A DNA stretch of 64,000 nucleotides from the NCBI GenBank assembly GCA_900642245.1, contig CAAAJI010000006.1, positions 332,342 through 396,341 on the forward strand, written 5' to 3'. Shown here one piece after another: positions 1 through 11,330 of the stretch. The notes under the pieces were generated by a model. The model did not search any database, had not been told where the DNA came from, and worked only from the letters and a program-made list of their open reading frames with translations. This DNA is from Fragilaria radians (lineage: Eukaryota > Bacillariophyta > Fragilariophyceae > Fragilariales > Fragilariaceae). The position numbers and the translations under genes are program-made. Numbering within the stretch: position 1 is the stretch's first letter; each line of letters begins with the position of its first letter.

Positions 1-34
1 AAGGATGAAAGCACCGTTCGAATTAGCTATATCC

Positions 35-185
35 CTATTGATTTTAGTCGCTCGCTCTTTAAACTCGTAAACTCTGTACACGTACTCGATCCCTTTCTCG
101 ACTATTACTGTACTAACAAAACACACAAGGGTTAAGAGGTAGCACCGGCCAGATCGGATGTGAAACTTTTTTAGTGGTGTAGATG
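35..185. repeat. Dispersed repeat, copy 1 (inverted partner at 57316-57448)
   Basis: This stretch matches the reverse complement of 57316-57448. The match opens with a shared 18-base block around a TATTGATTTTAGTCGCT core. It continues after an indel of about 20 bases, and ends in a 72-base block with about 7 mismatches by eye, including a run of 28 identical bases around AAACTTTTTTAGTGGTGTAG. No open reading frame is associated with it. It may be an LTR fragment or a non-coding mobile element; the family is not recognised. Confidence 0.75.
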
Positions 186-1403
186 ACGATCTCATCTGAA
201 ACTAAAGTATTCGGTGTACTCTTACTACCAAGATGTCGATTATAGGTTATCTTGATATTTCCAAAGCATCAAGTGAGTTGGTGAGAATTTCCTACTTCTG
301 GTGGGAAAAATTTGCTTGAGTTCAATTATATATCTTTGATAATTGAGACACGCATCAACGTGATTCCACCAAACAACTCAAACGCAAACGAATTAGAAAT
401 GGACATTTTGAAAGATATGATATGATCCCTTGACTTAGAGGGGAAAAAAGGCTGGATCACCAGATGAAAAAAAATCCATTTGTCCTTGTGTTTGGTACAC
501 ATGGTTAACTTCACTAGTGGAAATAGCATCTACGTCAACAGTCAAATAACATGACGTCATTTTTACTTATATCCTCGTAGAGACGAATGATCATAAGAAA
601 CAGGATACACCCTCCAAATATTTTTTACCCTGTAATGCATGTTGGATGTAAGAGCCGTGCATCAAAAATCTGAATATTTGTAGTCCCGACATGAATTCAG
701 TAGATTCGGTGAATATCTTGTTGCCCGTTCCATCGCAATGAAGATCTAGGTAAAGGAGGATGACAATTCAATTTAAGGAATATCTCATTTTCTAGTTGAT
801 GCACAGGGTAGGTGAAAACCCCCAAAAATACTGATAGGTACTATGTCCTTTTGGATAAGTTTCGGCGCCTTCCCATAATGCAATACACTTAAATACTTAT
901 TTTTAAGACTTCCAAGGAATGATAAAAACATTCAATCCAAGCACTTTTCCTATGATGCTCTTTATTCTTTTCTGAGCAATTTGAGGTTCAAAGGAAGTTA
1001 TACAATGAAGTCTTCATCCAAATAGTAATCCAATATAAGAGAATTCATTTCGCCATTCTGCCTTCCCCCCTTCATCTGTCAACTTTCCTAGGTTTTTCAT
1101 AACATTTTCTCAGAACGTTTGACTCTAATTGTCCTACAATTTACACGGGCCATTTGAAGTATGATCAGTTTTCTTCGGCCCCTTGGTGGTGAAATCAGCT
1201 TAAATGTTTACGCGTGTGGTAGAAATGTGGGGTATAGAATAATACGAATAAGATAAACAAATGATTTTTTTTCCATAAAATGAAAACTAAATATCGCAGT
1301 TAAATGGTAACTCCCTAGGCAATCTTTGTCCCCCCTGAAACGGCTGATAAAGAGATTGACGTCACATAAATTCAATCAAGGATAACTTGACAGAGTCCTT
1401 CTT
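186..1403. other. Spacer, no gene seen
   Basis: AT-rich sequence without a convincing reading frame on either strand. It lies downstream of the minus-strand Lys-rich gene, so the part nearest 1403 probably includes that gene's 3' untranslated region. No RNA gene or repeat structure was recognised. Confidence 0.5.
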
Positions 1404-2595
1404 TTACTTCTTCTCTTTGGTGCTGGACTTTGGAACTTTACTGAGGGATTTGCGTTTTGCCTTCTTCTTTTCTTTTCTGTCAACCGATTCATTGCTATCA
1501 CTGCTGCTATCACCATCATCAGAATCCACATCTTCTTTCTTAACCTTCTTTAAAGCTTTTTTCTTACTACTAGTTACCTTTTTCTTAAGTTTAGAATCTT
1601 TTTCAGATCCCTCATCACTCTTTTGAGTTACTGCTGTAAATCACTAAGAATGAGAATATCGGACATACCACATGTTTAATAGATCTTGAGTACTTACTCT
1701 CCTTTTCAGGCTTTTTAGATTTCTCTTTTGATTTATGGGGCGATTTGGGTTTTGCGCTCTCAGCGATTGCATCTACCTCTGCCTCTTCTTCAGTGGCTTC
1801 CGTATTTGCATCTGAAACAACAATAAAAGCATGAGAATTTCTTCCCTGTGCCTTAACCATATCTTGGAATGAACTTCACTCACCTGGTTTGACTTTTTTC
1901 TTCTCTGGACCAGCATCCTGAGACGAATCCTCAATAGGTTTTCGCTTACGCGTGACAGTTTTCGGTAGATCCACTGGATATCCAGCTCTGACTCCATCAT
2001 AAATGAGTCCAGTCCAAAATCCTCGTTTGTTCACGATGGAGAGGTAGATAGAGGATTGACGCTCAGTTTTTATAGGATGCAAAAACATGACTTCAGGACT
2101 GGTGTGAATATACACTGTTGGGATACCTCTACCGTTATAAGGGTCATATACGTTCATGACATGATGCCAAAAGTCATCATCAGGCATCAAAATGGGCATA
2201 TCTTTGTCAAAGGGTTCATCCTCAAACCCAATGGAGATGTGCACTCCAATCTGCCTGTAAGTCTTTAGTTCAGGACCACCTTTGCGTTGGCACATAGTGC
2301 GATAGCCATCACCATAGATGAGTTCAACAGCCGCTGTGGCTATCGTGCTTTCTTCCAGTTCACGGTTCAGAATGGGAGCTAGAAAAACATTTGATGGTGC
2401 GTCTTCAACTAATTTTCGAGCTGCATGAGCAACAGTTCCATACCCACCGTTCTTGCAAATCACAGCTTGGAAACGAACGCTGTGATTGTATAGTATAGCT
2501 TCCTTGGGAGTTAAGTCCTTTTTCTCATAAGGGGCAAGTGCAACATTCACAAGAAATGAATAGTTGTCGTCATATTGTTCATTGGGCTCTGTCAT
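1404..2595 (-). CDS. Lys-rich-tailed protein of unknown function, three exons
   Basis: Exons at 2595-1884, 1811-1698 and 1633-1404 join in frame to give about 351 residues. Intron 1 (1812-1883) and intron 2 (1634-1697) both have GT-AG borders. The first in-frame ATG is at 2595; the open frame extends slightly upstream only through a TTG. The first ~230 residues form a folded-looking domain with the run DDDFWHHVMNVYDPYNGRG and no recognised family. The tail is highly charged, with KKKVK, KSKEKSKK and alternating Lys and Ser/Asp/Glu blocks, as in many nuclear or nucleolar proteins. Nuclear location is inference only. The gene is divergent from the beta-helix gene across about 417 bp. Intron 2 ends in a CAGCAG tandem acceptor, so two isoforms one residue apart are possible. 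Confidence 0.75.
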
Positions 2596-3012
2596 CACAA
2601 TATTTTTATTCAAAAGTGTCAAAATCGGATTCGGAGTCCCCTTTACACACAGGTTCTTGATACTGAGATTGAGCTAAGCAGTTTCCGCGCCCGTTTTGAA
2701 TTGACTTTCAGGTTTGGAATTTACCAAACGATTAATTCGATTGAATGTTTTTCACATTGGTGGTTGCAAATACTCTCGTCATAAAAATTTGATAACTTTT
2801 GAAAATAATTCGAAAAAGTTCATGGAAAGCAAGAAAGAGTTTAATCCAATTATTCGAAAATCGAATCTAGCCAGAAGAAAAACGCTTCTTTAACAAGGAA
2901 CTGAGCCATGTTGATTTTCATAATCCAGTCGTATTTATGAAAACAATCACGAATCAATAACACGAGCATGACTTTCATTGAGTGATTAGGACACAAATCA
3001 ATTTCATTAGAA
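2596..3012. promoter_or_regulatory. Divergent intergenic region
   Basis: 417 bp between the start codons of two divergently oriented genes, so it must hold both 5' regions. No TATA box or specific binding site could be assigned with confidence. An in-frame stop at 2983 precedes the ATG at 3013. Confidence 0.4.
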
Positions 3013-4791
3013 ATGTGGAAAGTCGAACCAAATCCACCAATCTGGCCCAAATCTGTCAAGCTTATCAAGGACACAGATGACATGCTACAAGGTTCTGAAA
3101 TTCTGAAGGAATCAGAAGATACTTGGGATGATGTGTCCAAATGTTACACTGGTGATCAACATTTTTCAAAGCGACGACTTGCTTTCCTGTTCGCACCTGG
3201 CATTTACAAGAACATCCACTTTGAAGTTGGATACTATGTTCAAGTCATTGGCCTTGGAAATAGTCCCGACCAAGTTTTCTTTTCTTCTGGTCCTCACGTA
3301 CCTGCTCTGAACAAGCAATTGAATGAGCACGGAAGCAGCTTAGATACCTTTTGGAGAGGTGCCGAAAACTTTTGCACGCACGACTTGTTGTGGGCTGTGA
3401 GTCAGGCAGCACCTCTTCGTCGCGTGCACGTAAAATCTAACCTCTATCTCTCGGATGGACCCGCTTATGCAAGTGGAGGCTTCATGGCTAATTGCCAGGT
3501 AGATGGGACAACCTTCTTCGGGAGTCAGCAGCAATGGCTGAGCCGTAATTGTAGCTTTGGAAAAGGATACTGCGGGGGCGCTTGGAGTTTGGTTATTCTC
3601 GGTTGCGTCGATCTAGGTGAAGGTTCCAACCAAGGTAACTTCATGGAAGCTGTGACTACAGAAATCCCGAGAACTCCTGTCCGTATTGAAAAACCTTACA
3701 TCATACTAAAAGAAGATGGAATTCAATACGAATTGAGGGTTCCTTTAGCTAGTCGTGAAACTACGCATCAGTGCGGATGCAATTTTGATAGCGCAAATGA
3801 GGTCGTTCGAGATTTCTCGCGAGTGTTTGTTGCTGATCCAGATAATCCAGTTGTCAACATTCAGATTCAAGATGCTTTGGAATCAGGAAAAGATGTGATA
3901 CTTGCTCCCGGAATTTTTCATCTTGATAAAACATTGAGAATGCTTTACCCCAATCAAGTTTTACTTGGGTTAGGATTTGCCACGCTTGTCGCACCCCCCG
4001 ATGGTTCGCCTTGCATTAGCGTACTTCCAAAACTCGGAGGCGTACGTATTGCCGGAATAATGTTGGAAGCGTCCATGCGAATCGGAAATTCTGTTAGCGT
4101 AACGTCGCTTCTTGAATGGGGCTCAGAGAGCGAGAATGATAGTGGCGATGCAAATAATCCTGGTGGCTTGTTTGATATTTTTTGTCGTGTTGGAGGTGAC
4201 ACAGAGGGTGATCGTAATCGATACTTTCTTGACGTTATTATGAGAATTCATTCTGGCCATGTAATTGGTGATAATATTTGGCTTTGGCGAGCAGATCATG
4301 CTAAACTATTAAGTGGTGAAGCTCCAAACTATCTACCCATTCCGAAATACCATCAAACTGAAGAGACAGAATACAAAGTTAAGAATGGAATTCATCTGAA
4401 TGGAGACGACATATGCATGTATGGTCTTGCAGTTGAACATATGAATGAGCACCAGGTGCTATGGAATGGAGAACGAGGACAAACTTATTTTTATCAATGT
4501 GAGCTACCTTATGATGTTAGTCATTATTCATTTGGACAAAAAGGATACACTGGTTATCTTGTGGAAGAAACGGTGACATCACATTTGTTGGTTGCCCCTG
4601 GAGTATACTCTAATTTTCGTAATGAAATTTGTCCAGTTCAGACTGCAATCAAACATCCGGAAATGAAAGATATAGTAGTTGTGAAGCCTTTCACCGTGAA
4701 GCTTGATAATTATGGTCACATCCAATCAATCATTAATGGGAATGGGAAGCCGGCAACGGCCACTGGAATTCCATCAAGACTTGAAACATGA
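3013..4791 (+). CDS. Right-handed parallel beta-helix protein (GH55/pectate-lyase-like fold)
   Basis: Single exon, 592 residues. The start is the first ATG after an in-frame TGA at 2983. Two regions each show the hallmark of a beta-helix repeat: an APGIYK-type segment near residue 61 (FAPGIYKNIHFEVGYYVQVIGLG) and a matching APGIFH segment near residue 297 (ILAPGIFHLDKTLRMLYPNQVLLGLG). This two-helix layout resembles GH55 glucanases and the proteins often labelled 'coagulation factor 5/8 type domain' in fungi and bacteria. It also has a Cys-rich GFMANCQVDG segment typical of these proteins. No signal peptide is visible, so if the enzyme is secreted an upstream exon has been missed. A role on beta-1,3-glucan is possible (diatoms store chrysolaminarin), but it is inferred from fold only. 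Confidence 0.7.
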   Translation: MWKVEPNPPIWPKSVKLIKDTDDMLQGSEILKESEDTWDDVSKCYTGDQHFSKRRLAFLFAPGIYKNIHFEVGYYVQVIGLGNSPDQVFFSSGPHVPALNKQLNEHGSSLDTFWRGAENFCTHDLLWAVSQAAPLRRVHVKSNLYLSDGPAYASGGFMANCQVDGTTFFGSQQQWLSRNCSFGKGYCGGAWSLVILGCVDLGEGSNQGNFMEAVTTEIPRTPVRIEKPYIILKEDGIQYELRVPLASRETTHQCGCNFDSANEVVRDFSRVFVADPDNPVVNIQIQDALESGKDVILAPGIFHLDKTLRMLYPNQVLLGLGFATLVAPPDGSPCISVLPKLGGVRIAGIMLEASMRIGNSVSVTSLLEWGSESENDSGDANNPGGLFDIFCRVGGDTEGDRNRYFLDVIMRIHSGHVIGDNIWLWRADHAKLLSGEAPNYLPIPKYHQTEETEYKVKNGIHLNGDDICMYGLAVEHMNEHQVLWNGERGQTYFYQCELPYDVSHYSFGQKGYTGYLVEETVTSHLLVAPGVYSNFRNEICPVQTAIKHPEMKDIVVVKPFTVKLDNYGHIQSIINGNGKPATATGIPSRLET

Positions 4792-4986
4792 GCACTAGAA
4801 TTTATTTCTGCGGAAACCCCCTCAAAATAGGTGCCTAACCAAATTTGCTCACTGCATGAAGAAAGAACGAGATAAATAATAGCGCGAAATGCTTTCAAAA
4901 TTAATTTACCAATCTTAACATTTAAATTCTCAGAAACACTTAACATGGACAAAAAGAATTACTAACGACTAAAAGCATGTGAATGC

Positions 4987-6969
4987 TTAAAGAATTTCCA
5001 TTTCAATGAAATTGGACAGTCTCTCTGGCTCCGCCTCTCTTTTCAGTTCCGATAAAGTTTCCCGAGCCGAGCATTCGTTTTTCATCGTTTCATTTTCCGT
5101 TGACAAATCACCATCTACATCGCCAGGCCTTGTTCGAAACTTGTTACGTTCTTGAAGCGGTTTTTCGCGCAATGCTTGACTTGCCTTTTCTGCGGCACGT
5201 CTATCTCCTATATCTATCCATTTTCCAGTTTTGCTGTCTTTCTTAAGAAATCTACCCGGTGGTTCACTATTTCTAATGGCCTTTACTATCATTTTGGCAA
5301 CTGCTGGCTTTTGGACCTTCGTCGCTCGAACGTAATCAGGTCTATGAAGCGCCACAACATCTCGAAATCGCTTGTTACCTTTGTGATGATTAGTAAGACC
5401 ACCACGACCACAGAGAATATCACTATCAGTGACAACTACATTTCCCTCCTTGTCTGTTTCACCTATATTTGGAGGCGCAGTCCTTGGAATATTCAATGAA
5501 TTTACCTTTGTCAAACTTTCTTTTGCATAGTCATTGCGTGATACGCCGTGCTCGTTACAAGGAAAACTTTCCATTTCTTCTTCTTTTTTTACTCTATCAT
5601 AGCGTACGTACCCTTCTTTGATGCAATTGTCAAATGTTACTGGACGTTCCAGAAGCGTGAACGTCTGAGGATCTAAGTCTTTTCCAAGATGTTCGCCACC
5701 CTCTTTCGAAAGACGAAGATGAGTAGCCCTGGCTTCAGTAAGAGCCTGTTTCAAAAGCAATTTTCGAACATCGCCCTCCGATACATTTGGGGAGAAGGCT
5801 TTTTTTTCTGCCTGGGATTTTTCTCTAAGTGCTTGTGATGTCTTTTCTGTGGCATGCCGATTTCCAACATCATACCACATCATATCTGCAGGATTACGTT
5901 TCATGAACCTTCCCGGAGGGTCACCACCTCTGATAGCTGCAACTATTCGTCTAGCCACGTTGGGCTTTTCAATTTTGATCGCTCGAACGTAATCAGGTCT
6001 GTGCAAAGAAATGATATCGCGAAATCGTTTATTGCCGGGATGACTATTTGTCATGCCACCTCTTCCAAACAAAACGTCAAATTCCGTCGGGTCAGAGACA
6101 GGAGTCTCTGATGGCCTTGAAAAGTCGGTGCATTCAGGTTTTTGCTCTAACTTTGTAGACAGGGGCATTGATACTCTTGCATTGTCAATAGCAGAGCAAC
6201 GACTGGTCTTCATTAATAGAGCATCAAAAATGGAACAAAGGATGTACTCAGCTACTTCTAAATTGTTAAGCGACGTTGGAAAATCCATGTTATGCCTTTG
6301 GTAGGAACTTAACCCATTTGATTTTTCAGGCATAAGCGTCGTGGTTTTGCAAAGTATAGTCAAGGCCATCTTGACTCGTGTCAACGAAGGTGCTGATAAA
6401 TTAACCGTCTCGCTCTCAATATGATTCTCAATAAGTTGTAGTAAATGACGAAACCCTTGCTTAGTTTCTGAATATTCATCCATCGGATTTAAATTGTCGC
6501 ATTTTCTTGAGCACTTAATTTTTTTGTCTTCAATTTCGCCATGCTTTGATCGCAAGAAATCATCTTGGCGATCAAAGAGAAGCATTTTAATATCTTTTGA
6601 TTCCTTTTCGATTGTTTTTGTCATCTCAGCCGATAGCATGGAGAGCACAAATTCTCTCGATTCATGCTGTGTAGCTCGAATGGGGTTAAAGTTCACCATC
6701 TTGGTGAAGTGACCTCTTCCCCCTAGGAAGCATGTATTTCTGATGCCATCCTGAAAGATGCTTACAACTTTTTGACATGCTTCTTCTAAATTATCTTCCT
6801 TAAGAAAATTTAACTGATGATATAGGGTGACAAAATCAGACATCAGTCGATTAGCAAGCCGCGTATTCGTGAGATCGCCTATGAGGACGTCGCGATGATT
6901 CACATGATAATCATCTCGAAAAACTCGGACTCCATCCATAATAGCCTGGCTATCCAGAGTTTGGACCAT
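4987..6969 (-). CDS. Protein with two tandem DUF6824 domains
   Basis: Single exon, 660 residues, ATG at 6969. Two copies of the same domain lie at about residues 293-385 and 511-605. Each begins with D-[IV]-L-x-GRGG-x-TN, continues with GNKRFRD and HRPDYVRA-x-K, and ends with PPGRF(M/L)K and a W-x-D-(V/I)-G stretch before EK-x-SQALREK. These are the signatures of DUF6824, a domain greatly expanded in diatoms and other stramenopiles. Its function is unknown; the conserved Arg/Lys content suggests nucleic-acid or phosphate binding, which is inference. The N-terminal ~290 residues are unique and mostly helical-looking. The gene is divergent from the next gene across 522 bp. Confidence 0.9.
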   Translation of the reverse strand: MVQTLDSQAIMDGVRVFRDDYHVNHRDVLIGDLTNTRLANRLMSDFVTLYHQLNFLKEDNLEEACQKVVSIFQDGIRNTCFLGGRGHFTKMVNFNPIRATQHESREFVLSMLSAEMTKTIEKESKDIKMLLFDRQDDFLRSKHGEIEDKKIKCSRKCDNLNPMDEYSETKQGFRHLLQLIENHIESETVNLSAPSLTRVKMALTILCKTTTLMPEKSNGLSSYQRHNMDFPTSLNNLEVAEYILCSIFDALLMKTSRCSAIDNARVSMPLSTKLEQKPECTDFSRPSETPVSDPTEFDVLFGRGGMTNSHPGNKRFRDIISLHRPDYVRAIKIEKPNVARRIVAAIRGGDPPGRFMKRNPADMMWYDVGNRHATEKTSQALREKSQAEKKAFSPNVSEGDVRKLLLKQALTEARATHLRLSKEGGEHLGKDLDPQTFTLLERPVTFDNCIKEGYVRYDRVKKEEEMESFPCNEHGVSRNDYAKESLTKVNSLNIPRTAPPNIGETDKEGNVVVTDSDILCGRGGLTNHHKGNKRFRDVVALHRPDYVRATKVQKPAVAKMIVKAIRNSEPPGRFLKKDSKTGKWIDIGDRRAAEKASQALREKPLQERNKFRTRPGDVDGDLSTENETMKNECSARETLSELKREAEPERLSNFIEMEIL

Positions 6970-7491
6970 GACAAAAATGTTGCGTTGGACAATGGTGACC
7001 TAAAAGAATTTTGATCAGAAGTTTTCAGTCACGAATCAATGGATTCAAGTCTATTACGATACACTGTTGAGATAGAAAACCAATTGGGCTAGTTCATTCA
7101 CGAGGAAACGTCAAAATTTTCAATCAAAAGTTGTCATCACTTTGTTGCTTCTATGTCATCAATAATGTTGTATAGATAAAGGCATCAACAGTAGATTCCT
7201 CACCTGCTTTGATATCCTCTCGGCTTATCAGGAATCACTCGAAAAATACTTCGTTTGACATTCCTGTATGTAATCGAGAAGTAAACTAGAAAAGGTGCTC
7301 CATTCGTGACCCAAAAAGGCAGACTTGATGTTTTCAATTATTCGAGCTCTTAGTGAAAAAAAAATAGACACGACTTCGTTTTCATGTGCCAAGACCAATG
7401 ATGAAATTTTTAATGCCAATGAACGGAAAAATAAATTTAAATCCAAGATTATCATACTCTCAGCTCTTTTCACCTTTCCAGCTTTCGCATC
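6970..7491. promoter_or_regulatory. Divergent intergenic region
   Basis: 522 bp between the DUF6824 gene (minus) and the unknown gene starting at 7492 (plus). It should hold both promoters. Short frames here are not convincing as exons, and no specific regulatory motif was recognised. Confidence 0.4.
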
Positions 7492-8472
7492 ATGCCCCGA
7501 TCATCCAAAGCATATGGAGGTGGAGATGAAATATTCATTAAAAAACGTAGTATCGGCATCTCTACGATAAAACCATATCCTTGCAAAACTTCGAGGTCTC
7601 TATCTCCAGTTGATGTCGTGCGGTGGGATGATGTTAATTGCCGCCCAATATTTGATATCGCTTCTAGCGGTCCCGAAAAATGCATCGAAGAGGAGAGCCA
7701 TAAAGCATGTCCCCCGCCCAGAGTGGATGTTTTTGACGATTGGAGCTTGTTGAATCTGCGAAGGAGAAAAAGGTCATACGAAAGTCGAGCGCTGAAAACC
7801 TTTTTCCCTAAAGACGAGCGTCTCGCGCCCATCCGAAATGTGAGACGAAACAACTTGACATCAAGATTAGGAAAAGAATGCAACAGATCGAATGTTGAAG
7901 TTACTGCTACTTCAAGCGCTTTTTCCAGGCTACCACAGCCTCACGCTGAAAAGTTGGGACTATCATTTGAGCACTGCAGTCCTTGTGTAAAATCAGATAG
8001 TTCGATTTGCGAAGATCTGAAGGGATATGAGTGCCTACAACTTTTGTCTCTGGAAACTCGTAACGCATGTTCGAATACGAGTGAAACTGTGAAGAAGGAT
8101 ATCTTGAGGGGCCGTTCATTCAAGAAGTCGAAAGAGGGAAATGTTCAGGAGATAGATTCTGGAGCTAGTGATCTCTCTAGGCAACCAACATCCACAACAT
8201 CGATCTCTACCGCCAAAGCATATTTTAATCAACTTGATGCCATAGAGCTCTCTCTAGATACGTCATCATCACCACAAGATCACCCTATTCGGTGTGGACG
8301 TTCACAAAAGCGTATTAACTTATGTGACGGAAAGTTACAAAAGGAATACAAATATTACTGTTTCGCATCTAAAGAGTCTGGTATCTCTCCAATTTCTTTA
8401 AAGGACTATGCAAAGAGCCGATCAGACATATTCCGAAGAAACGAAATTTTTGATGGTTTCTTAGATTTATGA
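7492..8472 (+). CDS. Hypothetical protein, basic and Ser-rich
   Basis: Single exon, 326 residues, ATG at 7492. No family is recognised. The protein is rich in Ser, Arg and Lys and looks mostly disordered. It has a basic cluster (LNLRRRKRS) near residue 88 that could serve as a nuclear localisation signal. A conserved-looking segment, AYFNQLDAIELSLD, lies near residue 243, and there are 13 scattered cysteines or so without metal-site spacing. The length and steady codon use over nearly 1 kb support a real gene. No signal peptide or membrane segment is seen. Function unknown. Confidence 0.6.
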   Translation: MPRSSKAYGGGDEIFIKKRSIGISTIKPYPCKTSRSLSPVDVVRWDDVNCRPIFDIASSGPEKCIEEESHKACPPPRVDVFDDWSLLNLRRRKRSYESRALKTFFPKDERLAPIRNVRRNNLTSRLGKECNRSNVEVTATSSAFSRLPQPHAEKLGLSFEHCSPCVKSDSSICEDLKGYECLQLLSLETRNACSNTSETVKKDILRGRSFKKSKEGNVQEIDSGASDLSRQPTSTTSISTAKAYFNQLDAIELSLDTSSSPQDHPIRCGRSQKRINLCDGKLQKEYKYYCFASKESGISPISLKDYAKSRSDIFRRNEIFDGFLDL

Positions 8473-10152
8473 AAACATTTAACAATGGTTTTTGGGTGAA
8501 ACTTAATCTTCCTAAATTTACTAGGCTTCATTTTTAGACATCCGAAGAGAAATTATTTGCTTTTAAACGAGCCTGCTATCCGATCAAATTCGATTTTTTC
8601 CAAAGATTGAGGCATCTCCTATTGAAGGCACTTTTAACCATTTATATTTTACGATGCCCACCCAAATCAATGGTTCAGCACGTGCATGAATGCTATGGAT
8701 GTTCACGTTAAACAATTTTGTCGAAATTGTTAACAGCTTAATTGACTTTGACCTTCTGTACATTCTCCAACCTTGAATTGGCCATAATGGGTTTTCAACC
8801 AAAGCTCCCAATCCTCTGAATTTCCTGACTATCTCAATAAATTGATCATACTTTCCAACGCTTTTTCCTGGACTCTGGAATTCATAATATAGGTGCTATG
8901 TCTATATTAGCCTGATGAAATACGTCTTCTTTTAATTATAATTGTTTATCCATAGAATGCTCCTACAAAGAAAACGTTCAGCAATCAAAACGAAAAGGTG
9001 CTTGAGAACTCTTAGCTTTTTTAGCTTCTTAAGATCATTTCTTTGTCTGTTGACATCCGTTGAGTTTTCATAATGCTCATTTGCATGTATGAAAAATGAT
9101 TTTATACCTACCAAGATGCACAAAGTCTTTTAGGGGAAGCCTTGACCTACATTTAACATTTTTTGAAGGATATAGAATCGTCTGATAATGGACTGTAGAA
9201 CTGGTAACTTGACATATTGGCCTGAAAAACAAACCATGCACTCTATCTTGGTTTAGAAGCACTAACGTCATATAATTGGGACCTGATCATGCTGATCAAA
9301 ACGGTGTAGAGAGAAAGAATCATTATTGAACTTTTTTTCTCTAAAGAGAATTCCAAGTAATTGAATCAAGATGAGCCTAAATTCAAAGTCATCTATATAT
9401 TGGTCACTGCCATGTAGGATTTATTTCATAACGCTTGATGGTAATAATTTCTTTGAACGAGCGAAAATGTTGGCATTGAAGTCATTGAGAAGTTGATAGG
9501 TCTTAAGAAAATGAGAAATTTTAGCTGCAAGACTAAGAAGCAAGATTTCAGAGATAGAACTATTTGGTGAGGTAAAAACCCGGAATCAGAGTCAGCCCAC
9601 ATCATATATATATAATCCTTTACATCCATTTAAAAAGAGAACTTTTCATCCAATATAGTAGGATTTTTTCATGAGACTGAAGTGAGGGAAAATCTTTCGA
9701 AAGTTATTTTACTTTTTCGTATGGATCTTCTTTATGGTTCTGCTGGAACTTTGTGTATAAGACACTGATTCATGATCTCTTGATTAATGAAAGCGCAATC
9801 GGAAACACGATAAATGCATCACGGACATTCTCCCGAAAGAAGACTTAATGCATGAAGTGAGAAGAAAAGAATCCTTAGAATAGAGTAATTATATTCTAAC
9901 TATCTGAATAGGAAGGAAATACGTTAAGTAGGTTCATAAATGAACGATGACATAGCTTGAGAAAAAGAGGAGTATAAATTGAAGGTGTTGCTGATATGGT
10001 TTCTGTTGAGAGAGTAAGGAAAGAAAGAGCACAGCAGTCTTTGTGAGTAAAGTTGTATTGTGTTGGAATTATCATCAACTTATCAAAAATAAAAGAGGAG
10101 TATTTGGCAATTTCAGACATTATTTGCTGACTATTGATTTGAAAAGTCTTTC
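8473..10152. other. Spacer, no gene seen
   Basis: AT-rich sequence with only short frames full of low-complexity residues. The stretch at about 9950-10130 has a purine-rich character and a TATA-like ATAAATTG that could be part of an old LTR belonging to the retroelement remnant just downstream. That is a guess from position only. Confidence 0.4.
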
Positions 10153-10419
10153 ATGGTGATACTAATGAAATTGAAAGATTTCCCCGTGAAAAGTCGAAAC
10201 AAAGATGAAACAACCAAACAAACAGAATCAAGATTTTTTGGCATCAAATGCGTTATTGATAACAAAGTAATCAAAGTTGAATTTGTCAAGCCAAAGCGTA
10301 ATATAGCGGACATGCTTACAAAAACTCCCAAGAGGAATGTTTATCAGGTGCAAGCAATGATTTCATGGATTAAAAATGGAACAAGAATCAACGGCAAGAG
10401 TCTCAGAAAAATCTATTGA
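10153..10419 (+). pseudogene. Copia RNase H C-terminal remnant
   Basis: An 88-codon open frame whose middle matches the end of Copia polyproteins: the run VIDNKVIKVEFVKPKRNIAD followed by MLTK corresponds to the family pattern of 'GxIxLxYVxTxxNxADxxTK' after RNase H. The sequence before it lacks the usual SSSEAEY and RTKHID motifs, and no reverse transcriptase or LTR can be seen around it. It is a decayed fragment of an old Ty1/Copia insertion in plus orientation. Confidence 0.7.
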
Positions 10420-11330
10420 TCATCAGATTACTTTTGCAGCCTTGAAAAAATGAAGAAATGGTAGTTATAACTCGGAAAATAATTTCAAGATAAGTTTATC
10501 ATCCAGATGTTTACATATGCCATGACATCTCAGTGAATGTACGCTGTAGTGGAAGTAGGAATGGTCCAAAGTACCTTGTAGCCATAGCAGCCTGATTGGT
10601 TTCAAATCTTTATGTTGCCTTTGATTTTTTCAACCTTTAGAATCACTCTATTTTCCAACACTTATCTCTTGATTCTGAAATTAAGATATTTATCACACTT
10701 GCAAGGGCACCGCAGGTTTAGTGGAACATAATAAATGCATTTTTCTTTGTTTGCTAAGAAATATAGAACATTCATACTCGTTTTCTGTTGGATACCTTTA
10801 AATTTAAATTGAGAAATTGCTTCTTAAAATTCGAACATGATAGGCTTATCTCTGCCTGTATTCCCAAGGTTACATGAAAGCATCACTATCAAATCCTGAT
10901 TAGAATTCCTCAACGATTTCAATTCTCATGTTTGAAAAGTGCGCTATCACGTTTCCATCAAAGACATTAGACTAGTTGTACAAGTGACCAATTAATAACT
11001 GAAGAATTTAGTGTCTATCAAGTCACGAATGAAATGAGAACTTCTTTACCTTCTCGACTTTATTCAAGAAATTCTGCAGAGAATCGATCATTAAATTTGT
11101 GGATGGGAGCGATGTGATTAGATGACTTTCCGTGAATACAAGATTTGGATGACTCTTGATATTTTTCTCTCCCTTCGCATTTTCAAAATGTCAAAGAATA
11201 AGAACTTCCAGATGTGCTATGTTCGTCGCCGTCGGCGAAGAACATTGTTGACATCTTTACTATGCTAAATGTCATCGAAGTTTTTATCAAGTATTATCAC
11301 AGTCACAAGGTGGAGTCAATAAATCCCGAA
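10420..11330. other. Spacer
   Basis: No gene recognised. An imperfect inverted repeat, GTTCGTCGCCG and CGGCGAAGAAC, lies at about 11220-11242 just upstream of the next gene (one mismatch in 11). It falls in a region that is open in the frame of that gene but precedes its first good ATG codons. Confidence 0.4.

Noticed and set aside
1387..1626. Plus-strand Ser/Leu/Phe-rich open frame
   Set aside because: It is antisense to the Lys/Ser-rich last exon of the minus-strand gene; its composition is the mirror of that exon.
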